From contig NZ_SMKW01000002.1 in the NCBI RefSeq assembly GCF_004348985.1, forward strand, positions 237,342 through 301,341: a stretch of DNA of 64,000 bases. Reading direction: 5' to 3'. Every line of letters begins with the position of its first letter. The stretch's first letter is position 1. The DNA comes from Saccharopolyspora elongata (lineage in GTDB: Bacteria > Actinomycetota > Actinomycetes > Mycobacteriales > Pseudonocardiaceae). The translations under genes were made by a program, and so were the position numbers. Positions 17,314 to 26,289 of this stretch are shown here, one piece after another. The notes below the pieces were generated by a model that saw nothing but the letters and a program-made list of their open reading frames with translations, was not told the origin of the DNA and ran no database searches.

Positions 17314-18825
17314 ATGTCCAGGATTCCGGTCCTCATCGCCGGCGGCGGCACCGTCGGCCTGGCCACTGCGGTGTTCCTCGGCCACCACGGCGTTCCGTCG
17401 CTGGTCGTCGAGCGCCGCGCCGCGCCGTCCAACCACCCCCGCGCGCTCGGGATCAGCCCGCGCACGCTGGAGTTCTTCCGCGAGGCCGGGCTGCGCGAAG
17501 CGATCGACGAGGTCGCCGTCCGGTCGACGGAGATGTGGAAGGCGGACGCGCGCACGGCCGCCGAGATCGACCGCGGCCAGGCACCGCACCCCTCGCAGTC
17601 GCCGATAGCCCCCGATATCTCGCCGGAAATGCCGAATGGGCACTACCCGCAGGACCGGCTCGACGGCGCGCTCCTCCCGGCGGCCCGGGAACTCGGGGCG
17701 ACCGTCGAATTCGGCGTGGCCGTGACCGGAGTCGAGCAGGATGCCGACGGGGTGTCGGCGACGCTTTCAGATGGGCGCGTGATCCAGGCCGACTACCTGG
17801 TGGGCGCGGACGGCGTGAACAGTTCGGTGCGCGACGCGCTGGGGATCACCGCCACGGGCCCGGGCGAAATCGGTGACACCACCGTGAACATCCTGTTCAA
17901 CGCCGACCTGGTGGGCCACTTCGGTTCGATGCCGGTCATGGTCCAGATCAGCCATCCGGACGCCCCGGGAATGCTGCTGTCCGTCGGCGAGAAGCGCTGG
18001 GTGCTGCACGTCGGGCTGGACTCGGTCGGCGACCTCTCCGCACAACGGTGCGCCGCGGCGGTGCGCACCGCGCTCGGCGCGGACGTGCCGGTGGAGATCG
18101 TCAACGCGTTGCCGTGGCGGGCGACGGTGCGGATGGCGGATGAATTCCGGTCCGGCCGCGCTTTCCTGGTCGGCGACGCGGCGCGGGCGATCTCGCCGCT
18201 CGGGGCCTTGGGGCTGAACACCGGGCTGGCGGACGCGCACAACCTCGCGTGGAAGCTGGGCATGGTGCTGGCCGGGCAGGCGGGTGACCGGTTGCTGGAC
18301 AGCTACCACGAGGAGCGCCACGCCGTCGCCGAGCTGGTGACCCGGCAGGCGCTGCTGCGCTGGGAGAACCCGCGTCTGCACTGGGACCCGGCGGCGGCCG
18401 CGGAGCGTGCCGCGGTCGGGATGTGGAACGCGCCGGTGGTGACCATGGCCTACCGGTACGACTCTTCGGCGGTGATCGACCCGGTGGTCGATGTGCCGTC
18501 CACAGAGGACGTCGCCGCGAGCCTCGACGGCGCGCCCGGCTCGCGGCTGCCGCACCGCTGGGTGGACGGGATCGTGTCCACCTTGGACGTGATCGAATCC
18601 CGCTTCGCGGTGCTGACCGGCCCCGGAGGCGGTCACTGGGCCGAGGCGGCGCGCGAGATCGGGCTGAAGGCCGTGCAGCTAGACGAGGATTGGGTGTCCT
18701 CGGTGAACGTCGACCACGACGGCGCACTCCTGGTGCGGCCAGACGGTTTCATCGCCTGGCGCGCACCAGGAAGCGCGGATCCCGCGACGCTGCGGAAGGC
18801 GTTCGCCGCGGTCACCGGTCGTTAG
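17314..18825 (+). CDS. FAD-dependent aromatic-ring hydroxylase (PheA/TfdB/MhpA-like)
   Basis: Flavoprotein monooxygenase of 503 residues that would hydroxylate an aromatic compound or polyketide using NAD(P)H and oxygen. The ADP-binding motif GGGTVGLATAVFLGHHG is at the N-terminus. DYLVGADGVNSSVRDALGI contains the conserved DG motif. FLVGDAARAISPLGALGLNTGLADAHNL is the second FAD motif. The thioredoxin-like C-terminal end is typical of class A enzymes. ATG at 17314 follows GAGGAGG. The gene is preceded by three TetR operators and is probably induced by its substrate. Its stop overlaps that of the convergent aminotransferase gene by 4 bp. Confidence 0.93.
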   Translation: MSRIPVLIAGGGTVGLATAVFLGHHGVPSLVVERRAAPSNHPRALGISPRTLEFFREAGLREAIDEVAVRSTEMWKADARTAAEIDRGQAPHPSQSPIAPDISPEMPNGHYPQDRLDGALLPAARELGATVEFGVAVTGVEQDADGVSATLSDGRVIQADYLVGADGVNSSVRDALGITATGPGEIGDTTVNILFNADLVGHFGSMPVMVQISHPDAPGMLLSVGEKRWVLHVGLDSVGDLSAQRCAAAVRTALGADVPVEIVNALPWRATVRMADEFRSGRAFLVGDAARAISPLGALGLNTGLADAHNLAWKLGMVLAGQAGDRLLDSYHEERHAVAELVTRQALLRWENPRLHWDPAAAAERAAVGMWNAPVVTMAYRYDSSAVIDPVVDVPSTEDVAASLDGAPGSRLPHRWVDGIVSTLDVIESRFAVLTGPGGGHWAEAAREIGLKAVQLDEDWVSSVNVDHDGALLVRPDGFIAWRAPGSADPATLRKAFAAVTGR

Positions 18826-20096
18826 CCGGCCAGGCGCTTCTCGTACCCGGCGAGGCGGACGCAGGTGGTGAGGCCGCGGATCGCCTGCTCCAGCTCCTGA
18901 CGCCCGGGGTAGCTGGGGGCGATCCGGATGACTGCGTCGTCCGGATCGACGCCGTGCGGGTGGGTGGCACCGGCCGGGGTCAGCGCGATCCCGGCCTCGC
19001 CCGCCAGGCGCACGACCTCCTTGGCGCAGCCGTCGGGCACCCGCAGCGAGATGAAGTACCCGCCCTTCGGGGACGTCCACTCGGCCAGGCCCGTGCCGCC
19101 GAGCTCCTCGTCGAAGATGCGCAGCACCGCCTCGAACTTGGGCTGCAGCAGCGCGCGGTGGCGGTCCATGTGGGCGCGCACCCCGTCGGCGTCCTCGAGG
19201 AACAGCACGTGCCGGAGCTGGTTGACCTTGTCCGGGCCGATCGAGCGCTTCGAGTTGTTGGCCAGCAGCCAGTCGCGGTTGGCCGGCGAGGAGCCGAAGA
19301 ACGCGACGCCGGCCCCGGCCCAGGTGATCTTGGAGGTCGAGCCGAAGACGAAGGCCCGGTCCGGGTTCCCGGCCTCGGCGCAGGCCGCGAGCAGGTCGGC
19401 GATCTCCACCCGCTCGTCGGTGAGGTGGTGCACCGCGTAGGCGTTGTCCCAGAAGATCCGGAAGTCCGGGGCGGCCGTGCGCATCCCGGCCAGCCGCCGC
19501 ACCGTCTCGTCCGAGTAGCAGGTGCCGTCCGGGTTGCTGTACTTCGGCACGCACCAGATGCCCTTGATCGCCGGGTCCTCGGCGACCAGCCGCTCCACTT
19601 CGGACATGTCGGGCCCGTTGGCGGTCATCGCGACCGGGATCATCTCGATGCCGAAGCGCGCGCAGAGGGAGAAATGCCGGTCGTAGCCGGGAACCGGGCA
19701 CAGGAAGGCGATGCGCTCCTGGCCGGCCCAGCGCGACTCGGCGCCCGGCAGGACGCTCAGCAGCGCGTGCACCAGGCAGTCGTGCATCAGCTCCAGGCTG
19801 GAGTTGCCCGCGGCCAGCAGCTGCTCCACCGGCACCTGGAGGAAGTCCGCGAACAGCGCCCGCATCTCCGGCAGGCCCTGCAGGCCACCGTAGTTCCGGC
19901 AGTCGGTGCCGTCCGCGGCGGTGGGCCGGCCGGCGCCGGGCAGCTCCTGCAGGCCGGCCGCCAGGTCGAGCTGCTCGGGCGAGGGCTTGCCGCGGGTCAG
20001 GTCGAACGACAGGCCGGCGTCCACCAGTTCGCGGTAATCGCGGCGGGCGGTTTCGGCCAGTGTGGAGGTTGTCTCGGCGTTCGTACCAACGGGCAT
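18822..20096 (-). CDS. PLP-dependent aminotransferase (aspartate aminotransferase-like)
   Basis: Class I aminotransferase of 424 residues from the actinobacterial Asp-aminotransferase subgroup. Key segments are DLTRGKPSPEQLDL at the N-terminus, GNSSLELMHDCLVHAL, CPVPGYDRHF, PKYSNPDGTCYSDETV, the PLP-contacting FRIFWDNAYAVHHL and the lysine-containing FGSTSKITWAGAGVAFFG. The C-terminus contains the substrate arginine region (VIRIAPSYP). Predicted to be cytoplasmic and to move amino groups between aspartate-like amino acids and 2-oxoglutarate; alanine or other donors are possible. It is monocistronic, with converging neighbours on its 3' side. Confidence 0.92.
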   Translation of the reverse strand: MPVGTNAETTSTLAETARRDYRELVDAGLSFDLTRGKPSPEQLDLAAGLQELPGAGRPTAADGTDCRNYGGLQGLPEMRALFADFLQVPVEQLLAAGNSSLELMHDCLVHALLSVLPGAESRWAGQERIAFLCPVPGYDRHFSLCARFGIEMIPVAMTANGPDMSEVERLVAEDPAIKGIWCVPKYSNPDGTCYSDETVRRLAGMRTAAPDFRIFWDNAYAVHHLTDERVEIADLLAACAEAGNPDRAFVFGSTSKITWAGAGVAFFGSSPANRDWLLANNSKRSIGPDKVNQLRHVLFLEDADGVRAHMDRHRALLQPKFEAVLRIFDEELGGTGLAEWTSPKGGYFISLRVPDGCAKEVVRLAGEAGIALTPAGATHPHGVDPDDAVIRIAPSYPGRQELEQAIRGLTTCVRLAGYEKRLAG

Positions 20097-20195
20097 CGTG
20101 CGTTCCCTTCGCGTGCGGCGACCTGCGGGAAGCCTACAGGTCGCCGCATCGGCGATCCCGCCCGCGCCGTCGGGAACGGCTGGTGTCCACTGTGG

Positions 20196-20966
20196 TCAGC
20201 CGCGGTACGGGAACTCCGGCGGGCGGCGCTGGAGGAAGGCGTTGATCCCTTCGGTGCTCTCGCCGCTTTCAGTGGACAGGTCCTGCCAGTGCTGGCGGCG
20301 TTCGTCGATCGACTCGCCTCGGCTGGCCATGTCGATGAGCTGCTTGGATGCCCGGACCGTCAGCTGGGAGCGCCTGGCGATGGTCGTCGCGAGGGCGATC
20401 GCGCGGCCGCGGGCGTCGTCGGTGATCTCGTCGACCAGTCGCATCTGGAGCGCGCGTGCGGCGTCGAAGAAGTCCGCGGAGAACAGCAGCAGTTTCGCGT
20501 TCGCCGGCCCGACGAGCTCGGTGAGCCGGGCGACGCTGGAGGCGGGGTAGACGATGCCGAGCTTGGCCGGGGTGATGCCGAAGGCGGCGCCGGTGTCGGC
20601 GATGCGGATGTCGCAGGCGGCGGCGAGCTGGCAGCCGCCGCCGATGCAGAGCCCGTTGATCAGCGCGATCGTCGGTAGCGGGCAGGTGAGCAGCGCCCGC
20701 TCGGCTGTCACCGTCACGCTCTCCTCTCGGCCGCCCTCGATCTCGTCCAGTTCATTGATGTTCGCGCCGGCGCAGAACGCGTCGCCCGCGCCGGTGAGCA
20801 CGACGACCCGGACGGCGGGATCGTCGGCGACCTTGGTCAGCAGGTCGGGGACCTGCCGCCACATGCTCGCGCTCATGGCGTTGCGCCTGCCCGGGTTGTC
20901 GATGGTGATCCAGGCGATGTGCTCGGCGATGTGCAGGTCCAGCCGGCCCGGTGTGAGGTCGTTCAT
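20196..20966 (-). CDS. Enoyl-CoA hydratase/isomerase family protein
   Basis: Crotonase-fold protein of 256 residues acting on an acyl-CoA thioester. The oxyanion-hole segments are CAGANINELDEI and LINGLCIGGGCQLAAACDIRIA, followed by FGITPAKLGIVYPASSVARL. The second catalytic glutamate of true hydratases is not obvious (the position after LGIVYP is hydrophobic), so an isomerase or other crotonase activity is possible. The ATG at 20966 overlaps the stop of the CoA-transferase gene by 4 bp, so the two form an operon. Together they would activate an acid to its CoA ester and process it. Confidence 0.9.
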   Translation of the reverse strand: MNDLTPGRLDLHIAEHIAWITIDNPGRRNAMSASMWRQVPDLLTKVADDPAVRVVVLTGAGDAFCAGANINELDEIEGGREESVTVTAERALLTCPLPTIALINGLCIGGGCQLAAACDIRIADTGAAFGITPAKLGIVYPASSVARLTELVGPANAKLLLFSADFFDAARALQMRLVDEITDDARGRAIALATTIARRSQLTVRASKQLIDMASRGESIDERRQHWQDLSTESGESTEGINAFLQRRPPEFPYRG

Positions 20967-22180
20967 CGCTTGGTCGCTCCCGTGGTCGTCGGCAGGTGAG
21001 TGATGCCGCGGCGGTCCAGATCCTCGATCTCGTCTTCGTTGAACAGCTGGGCCAGGACCGCCGCGGAGTGCTCGCCGAACTCCGGTGGTGGGGAGTGCAC
21101 CGCGGCGGGCTGGTCGTCGATCCAGATCGGCGCGCGCAGCAACGGCATCGAGGCTCCGGCCGCCGACATGACCTGCTGCACCATACCGAGCGCCTGCACC
21201 TGCGGGTCGGCGAAGACCTGATCCATCCGGTGCACGGGTCCGCAGGGGATGCCGGCTTCGCGCAGCGCCGCCACCCAGTGCGCGGAACCCTCGGCGCGGA
21301 GCAGTCGTTCGAGATCGGCCCGCAGCGCGGCGCGGTGCTCGACGCGGCTCGCGGCGTCGGCGTACTCCGGGCGCTCGGCCAGGGCCGGGTCGCCGAGCGC
21401 GGCGCAGAGCGCCTCCCACTGGCGTGGCGATCCGGCGGCGATGTTGATGGGGGAGTCGGCGGTGTCGAACATCCCGTACGGGCTGATCACCGGGTGGTCG
21501 TTGCCCTGCGGTTGTGGGACCTCGCCGGTGCTGAGGTAGCCCTGCGCGTGGAAGGTCAGCGCCGCCAGCGCCGATTCCAGCAGCGAGGTCTGCACGTGGG
21601 CGCCGTCCCCGGTGCGTTCCCGCCCGGCGACGGCCGCCGCGACCGAGAGGGCCGCCACGATCCCGGTGATCGTGTCGATGATCGGCACCCCGACGCGCAT
21701 CGGGGTCTCCGCACCGGCGCCGGTGACCGACATCAGGCCCGACATGCCCTGCGCGATCTGGTCGAGCCCGGGCGTTTCCCGTTCCGGTCCGGTCGGCCCG
21801 TATCCGCTGATGCTGGCGATCACCAGTCGAGGGTGCTCCACCCGCAGCCGCGCGGGATCCAGGCCGAGTTTCGCGAGCACGCCCGGCCGGAAGTTCTCCA
21901 CCAGCACGTCCGCATCGGCGACCAGCCGGGCCAGGACGTCCTGGCCCTCCGGGCTGCGCAGGTCCAGCGCGAGGGAGCGCTTGTTCCGGTTGACCGCGGC
22001 GAAGTACTGGCTCCGGTCCCCATCGAACGGGCCGAACGCGCGGGCGCCGTCGCCGTGCGGCACCGGCTCCACCTTGATCACCTCGGCGCCGAGGTCGGCC
22101 AGCAGGGTGGTGCACATCGGACCGGCGAGCACGCGAGTCAGGTCGATCACCCGGATCCCGGTCAGCGGCGCGTGCGTCAT
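20963..22180 (-). CDS. CaiB/BaiF family III CoA-transferase
   Basis: Protein of 405 residues that moves CoA between organic acids. Family III hallmarks are IRVIDLTRVLAGPMCTTLLADLGAEVIKVEP, the conserved aspartate region NKRSLALDLRSPEG, VLVENFRPGVLAKLGLD (catalytic Asp expected soon after), SGYGPTGPE and GIPCGPVHRMDQVFADPQV. The ATG at 22180 is chosen because GGAGG precedes it by 7 bp. It leads an operon with the crotonase gene and is divergent from an IclR regulator whose likely binding motif lies in the promoter. With the MatC-like carrier beyond IclR it suggests uptake and activation of a dicarboxylate or similar acid. Confidence 0.93.
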   Translation of the reverse strand: MTHAPLTGIRVIDLTRVLAGPMCTTLLADLGAEVIKVEPVPHGDGARAFGPFDGDRSQYFAAVNRNKRSLALDLRSPEGQDVLARLVADADVLVENFRPGVLAKLGLDPARLRVEHPRLVIASISGYGPTGPERETPGLDQIAQGMSGLMSVTGAGAETPMRVGVPIIDTITGIVAALSVAAAVAGRERTGDGAHVQTSLLESALAALTFHAQGYLSTGEVPQPQGNDHPVISPYGMFDTADSPINIAAGSPRQWEALCAALGDPALAERPEYADAASRVEHRAALRADLERLLRAEGSAHWVAALREAGIPCGPVHRMDQVFADPQVQALGMVQQVMSAAGASMPLLRAPIWIDDQPAAVHSPPPEFGEHSAAVLAQLFNEDEIEDLDRRGITHLPTTTGATKR

Positions 22181-22201
22181 GGGGCGACCTCCGGTCCTTC
22201 G

Positions 22202-22220
22202 GTCCACGATGTGGTCCATC
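22202..22220. promoter_or_regulatory. Putative IclR-type operator upstream of the CoA-transferase operon
   Basis: On the minus strand this reads GATGGACCACATCGTGGAC, containing TGGACC twice. The 9-mer TGGACCACA also occurs upstream of the MatC-like carrier at 23126-23134. The site lies 22 bp upstream of the CoA-transferase start and is probably bound by the adjacent IclR protein. Confidence 0.5.
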
Positions 22221-22288
22221 GATCCGTAAAGTGGACTGAACGGATCTGGACGCTACGATGCGCCGCACATCGCGTCAAGAGGTGGATC

Positions 22289-23053
22289 ATGTCCATGCAG
22301 AGCGTCAAGAACGCCCTCCGCGTCCTGGAAGCGGTGGCCGAGAACCAGCCCGCCGGGCTCAGCGACCTGACCCAGCGGTTGGGGTTGCCGAAGACCACCG
22401 TCCAGCGCTGCCTGACCACATTGCACGAGGCGGGGTGGATCAAACCCGCCGGGCACGAGCTGCGCCGCTGGACGATCACCGGCCGGGCGTTCTCGGTGGG
22501 CAGCCAGGCCGCCAACGACCGGGATCTGCGGTCGGTGGCGTTGCCGCTGCTCAGCGAACTCCAGGCGGCCACCGGCGAAACGGTGCACCTGATGGTGCCG
22601 GACGGCAACGAGGTGGTGCTCATCGAGCGCCTCGACAGCGCCCACCAGCTGCGCACGTTCTACTCGCTGGGCCTCCGCTCGCCGTTGCACGCCACGTCCA
22701 ACGGCAAGGCCGTGCTGGCCGCGATGCCGGATGACGACGTCGCCGACTACCTGGCGAAATACCTGTCCAGGGTCACCGATCGCACGATCGTCGATCCCGA
22801 TGCGCTGCTGGCCCAGCTGGCGACCATCCGCGGGCAGGGCTACGCCGTGAACGAGGAGGAGCACCAGCCCGGCATCGTGGCCATCGGCGCCGCCATCTGC
22901 CCGCCCGGCGCGGGTGCGGTCGGCTCGCTGTCGGTGTCCGCGCCCAAGGTGCGGCTCACGCGCAACCGCTACGCGACCGTCGGCCGGCAGGTCCGCGACA
23001 CGGCTTTCCGCATCTCCCAAGGGCTCTCGTCGCCGGTCGCCCCGCTGCCGTAG
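22289..23053 (+). CDS. IclR family transcriptional regulator
   Basis: Regulator of 254 residues. The N-terminal winged helix is MQSVKNALRVLEAVAENQ then LSDLTQRLGLPKTTVQRCLTTLHEAGW. The C-terminal effector domain has GETVHLMVPDGNEVVLIERL, PLHATSNGKAVLAAM and GYAVNEEEHQPGIVAIGAAI, the usual ligand-pocket segments. ATG at 22289 follows AGAGGTGG. It sits between the divergent CoA-transferase/crotonase operon and a co-directional carrier gene, and a common TGGACCAC motif flanks it on both sides. It most likely controls both units in response to their substrate. Confidence 0.93.
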   Translation: MSMQSVKNALRVLEAVAENQPAGLSDLTQRLGLPKTTVQRCLTTLHEAGWIKPAGHELRRWTITGRAFSVGSQAANDRDLRSVALPLLSELQAATGETVHLMVPDGNEVVLIERLDSAHQLRTFYSLGLRSPLHATSNGKAVLAAMPDDDVADYLAKYLSRVTDRTIVDPDALLAQLATIRGQGYAVNEEEHQPGIVAIGAAICPPGAGAVGSLSVSAPKVRLTRNRYATVGRQVRDTAFRISQGLSSPVAPLP

Positions 23054-23124
23054 CGGATCGCCGCCGCGCCAACGAATTCCGGCATCGCACCTTGACGTGC
23101 CCGGGAGCACGACCCTACGGTGCC

Positions 23125-23162
23125 GTGGACCACAATGCAGTCAGGTGGACCACGATGCGGTC
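23125..23162. promoter_or_regulatory. Tandem 18-bp operator-like repeats upstream of the carrier
   Basis: GTGGACCACAATGCAGTC (23125-23142) and GTGGACCACGATGCGGTC (23145-23162) differ at two positions and are spaced 20 bp apart, about two helical turns. They share the TGGACCAC core with the site in front of the CoA-transferase operon and end 20 bp before the carrier start, so a regulator would overlap the promoter or Shine-Dalgarno region. Confidence 0.7.
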
Positions 23163-23182
23163 CGGGCTCGACGGGGAGCGAA

Positions 23183-24490
23183 ATGGCGTCGCAGGTGCTG
23201 GCTTTGCTCGTGTTGGCGGTGGCGTTCCTGGTCGCGACCGTGCGACCGGTCCACATGGGAGTCCTCGCCCTGGCCGCGGCGCTCGGCGTCGGCACGACCC
23301 TGGGCGGCGCGTCGCTGGACGACGTGCTCAGCGGCTTCCCCGTCGACATCATGCTCCTGCTGCTCGGCGTCACCTATCTCTTCGGCATCGCGCGCAGCAA
23401 CGGCGCCCTCGACTGGATGATCGACAGGCTGGTCCGCGCGACCGGCAACCGGGTCGCGCTGCTGCCCGCGCTGTTCTTCGCCCTCTCCCTCGCGGTCGCC
23501 AGCTTCGGATCGCCGCTGGCGGCGGTCGTGCTCATCCCGATCGGGCTGTCGTTCGCCGGCCGCAACGGGCTGAGCCCGGTGGTGATGGGCCTGGCGATGG
23601 CCACCGGCGGCTCGGCCGGGTCGTTCGCGCCGATCAGCCTGTTCGGCCTCATCACGACGAGCATCGCCGGGCGCAGCGGGATCGAGGTGAATCCGCTGCT
23701 GCTGTTCGGCGCGGCGATCGGGATCAACGTGGTGCTCTTCGCCGCCGGATCCGTCCTGTTCCGGCGCGCGCTCGTGGCCGAGGCGGCGCCCGATGAGGAG
23801 CCCGACGCCGTGCCGGGTTCCGGTGGTGGCGCGGGGGAAACGGCGCTGCTGACCAGGACCGGCACCGCGACCCGGCTCTCGGTGTTCCAGCGGCTGACGA
23901 TCGTGACGCTGGCGCTGCTGGTCGTGCTCGTGGTCGTGCTGACGGCCGCCGGCCTCGAGGTGAACGTCGGCGCGGTCGCGCTGGGTCTGGGCGTCGTCCT
24001 GGCGCTGTGCTTCACCAAGGAGACGGCGCAGGCGGTCAAGGAGATCGACTGGTCCACGATCCTGCTCGTCGGCGGCATCGCCACCTACGTCGGCGTGCTG
24101 GACGGCATGGGCGCCGTCCAGCTCGTCGCCGAGGTCGGCGCGGCGATCCCCAGCCCGCTGCTGGCGGCGTTCATCCTCTGCCTGTGCGGCGGGCTGATCT
24201 CGGCGTTCGGCTCCACGACCGCGCTGCTGGCGATCATCATCCCGCTCGCGCTGCCGCTGGTGGCCGCCGGCGGGGTGCCGGCGGCCGGGGTGATCTGCGC
24301 GCTGGCGCTGTCGTCGTCCCTGGTGGACATCAATCCGATGTCCACCATCGGCGCCACCGTGGTGGCCTCGGGCCCGGAGCGGATCCGCGCGGCGATGCGG
24401 AAGTTCTTCTTCCGCTGGGGATTCTCGATGGTCCTGGTCGGTCCGGTCGTCACCTGCGCCTTTCTGGTCCTGCCCGGAATGCTCGCCTAG
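23183..24490 (+). CDS. MatC-like dicarboxylate/malonate carrier (IT superfamily permease)
   Basis: A membrane transporter of 435 residues with about 10-12 hydrophobic helices. The N-terminal half resembles the MatC family: FPVDIMLLLLGVTYLFGIAR then SNGALDWMIDRLVRATGNR. Repeated serine/glycine-rich loops (ASFGSPLAAVVLIP, GGSAGSFAPISLFG, ISAFGSTTALLAIIIPLALP, SLVDINPMSTIGATV) resemble substrate-binding loops of ion-coupled organic acid carriers. A polar cytoplasmic loop lies near residues 195-225. ATG at 23183 has GGGGAGCG upstream. The tandem repeats in its promoter and the adjacent IclR gene link it to the CoA-transferase operon. Its TAG stop overlaps that of the convergent acyltransferase gene within CTAG. 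Confidence 0.9.
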   Translation: MASQVLALLVLAVAFLVATVRPVHMGVLALAAALGVGTTLGGASLDDVLSGFPVDIMLLLLGVTYLFGIARSNGALDWMIDRLVRATGNRVALLPALFFALSLAVASFGSPLAAVVLIPIGLSFAGRNGLSPVVMGLAMATGGSAGSFAPISLFGLITTSIAGRSGIEVNPLLLFGAAIGINVVLFAAGSVLFRRALVAEAAPDEEPDAVPGSGGGAGETALLTRTGTATRLSVFQRLTIVTLALLVVLVVVLTAAGLEVNVGAVALGLGVVLALCFTKETAQAVKEIDWSTILLVGGIATYVGVLDGMGAVQLVAEVGAAIPSPLLAAFILCLCGGLISAFGSTTALLAIIIPLALPLVAAGGVPAAGVICALALSSSLVDINPMSTIGATVVASGPERIRAAMRKFFFRWGFSMVLVGPVVTCAFLVLPGMLA

Positions 24491-26289
24491 TCGGCGAGGA
24501 GTTCCTGGAGCTCGCGGACCGCCCGGGTGAGGTGCTCGGCGAACGAGTACATCTCGCCGGCCACCGGCTCCGGCGTGCTCAGGTAGAGGTTGAAGCGATC
24601 CGGGAGCAGCACGTACGCGACGCCGATGCACTGGCTGCTGGTCGAACCGAAACCGAAGTACTGGATGTTCGTCGACGGCGCCGAGCTCGTGCTCAGGTAG
24701 TCGTCGCGCATCTTCAGCCAGCCCGGCGTCTCGTACAGGTCCAGCGGCTCGGTCGCGCCCAGCTCCGCGCCCCGCCGCCGCTGGATGAGCTGCAGCTCCC
24801 ACAGGTGCTGCTCGGGCGCCTGCCCCGCCTGGCACTCCTTCGCCCGTGCCACGTGCTTCTCCGCGGCGGCACGGAACGCCGCGCGCCGCGTCTCCGCGTC
24901 CGCACCGGGATCGTCCATCGTCGCGACGAACCGCAGGACCTCGGGCGTGACGACGCGCATGGCCTCGGTGCGCCCGTTCTGGAACTGGCGGGTGGCGATG
25001 GACTCGTAGGTGGCGCCGGTCAGGCCCTTGGAGCGCTTGTGGGCCAGCTGGTACGCCATCTGCACGAACGCATCGGGCGACATGCCCAGCTGTTTGGCCC
25101 GGTTCGCCCCGAAGTCCTCGAACGACAGCGTGGTGGTCGCGGTGTTGTCGGCGTACTCCGCGAACGCCTCAGCCGCGGATTGGACGTCGGCGCGCAGGTC
25201 GGCGTCGAGCACGAACTCGATCGGATCCACGGCGGGAAGGCCCTGCGCCGCCCGACCCGCTTCCGGTTCGTGCTGGAGCAACGTGTCGACGAAGTTGAGG
25301 ATCGTGGTGCCGTCCAGGCCGCAGTGCTCCACGTTGATACCGGCGGTGCCGTCGGCGAAGACGATCAGCGACACGGCCTTGTCGAACCACCGGCTGCCGC
25401 TGTCGCCGTGCAGCAGGTGGTCGCATGCGTCCAGCGTGTTCTCGGGCGTGAAGTCCTCGAGGCACAGGCAGAACAGCGCGGTCTCGATCTCATCCAGCGC
25501 CGCGGCGTTGCCCGGATCGGCGGCCAGCAGCGCTTCCCGGCTGGCGGCCCACTCCGCTCGCGCCTTGGTGGTGAGGTGCCCGACGGAGGTGTCCTTCGCG
25601 GCTCGCGTCGCGCCGGCCTTCATGATCGCCTGCAGGCCCGCCGCGAGATCCTCCGGCGTGTGCGGCCGGCCCTCCGGGCTGAGCACCTGCATGCGGAACA
25701 GGTTGCCGCGGTAGAACACCGCGATGTGGCGGGCATCGGAGGGCCCGGGCCATTCCGCGGAGTACGGCGCGCGCACCGAGTCCTGCACCTCGCCGGGGAT
25801 CCGGGTGGTGGAGAACAGGAACTTCTGCTGCTCCATCGAATGCGGCTGTCCACGTTGGACGACCGGCGGGATCGCCTCCGCGTCGAGCAGCTGCTTGTAG
25901 TCGATCGCCGCGGCGATGAGGCCGGCCGCCCGCTCGACCTGCTCCTGCGCGGATTCCCGGAACAGGAAGAAGAAGTTGGCGTTCAGCGCGATCCGGTCGC
26001 GGCGGCCCAGGTACCGGTACGGCCAGAAGGTGTCGAGCCAGCTGCGCACGCCTTCCTCGGCGTCGTAGCGTTCGAGCGCCGCCTGCAGGGCGTGGGCCGG
26101 GCTGCCGGGGCTCTGGAACACCCGAACCGCCGCCTCGGTGGCGGCCAGCTCGTCCGCGCCGAGCAGCGGCGCGCACCACTCGACGAACCGCTCGCAGCTT
26201 TCCGCCAGGGTCGGCAGCGGCACCCGGGGCAGCCGGTCCTCGTTGCCGAAGGTGCTGGTCGACCACGTCTCACTGCTGTTCAATGTCAT
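24487..26289 (-). CDS. Choline/carnitine O-acyltransferase family protein
   Basis: A 600-residue protein of a family best known from eukaryotes, which transfers acyl groups between CoA and the hydroxyl of carnitine or choline. The family framework is clear: LPRVPLPTLAESCERFVEWCAPLL at the N-terminus, WLDTFWPYRYLGRRDRIALNANFFFLF, QQKFLFSTTRIPG and the catalytic-histidine segment GTAGINVEHCGLDGTTI with His322. The usual Ser after EH is Cys here. The end (STSSAPSTNIQYFGFGSTSS) matches the substrate-binding C-lobe. ATG at 26289 overlaps the methyltransferase stop by 4 bp. As third gene of the dioxygenase/methyltransferase operon it probably acylates the hydroxylated product rather than serving fatty-acid import. 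Confidence 0.92.
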   Translation of the reverse strand: MTLNSSETWSTSTFGNEDRLPRVPLPTLAESCERFVEWCAPLLGADELAATEAAVRVFQSPGSPAHALQAALERYDAEEGVRSWLDTFWPYRYLGRRDRIALNANFFFLFRESAQEQVERAAGLIAAAIDYKQLLDAEAIPPVVQRGQPHSMEQQKFLFSTTRIPGEVQDSVRAPYSAEWPGPSDARHIAVFYRGNLFRMQVLSPEGRPHTPEDLAAGLQAIMKAGATRAAKDTSVGHLTTKARAEWAASREALLAADPGNAAALDEIETALFCLCLEDFTPENTLDACDHLLHGDSGSRWFDKAVSLIVFADGTAGINVEHCGLDGTTILNFVDTLLQHEPEAGRAAQGLPAVDPIEFVLDADLRADVQSAAEAFAEYADNTATTTLSFEDFGANRAKQLGMSPDAFVQMAYQLAHKRSKGLTGATYESIATRQFQNGRTEAMRVVTPEVLRFVATMDDPGADAETRRAAFRAAAEKHVARAKECQAGQAPEQHLWELQLIQRRRGAELGATEPLDLYETPGWLKMRDDYLSTSSAPSTNIQYFGFGSTSSQCIGVAYVLLPDRFNLYLSTPEPVAGEMYSFAEHLTRAVRELQELLAD

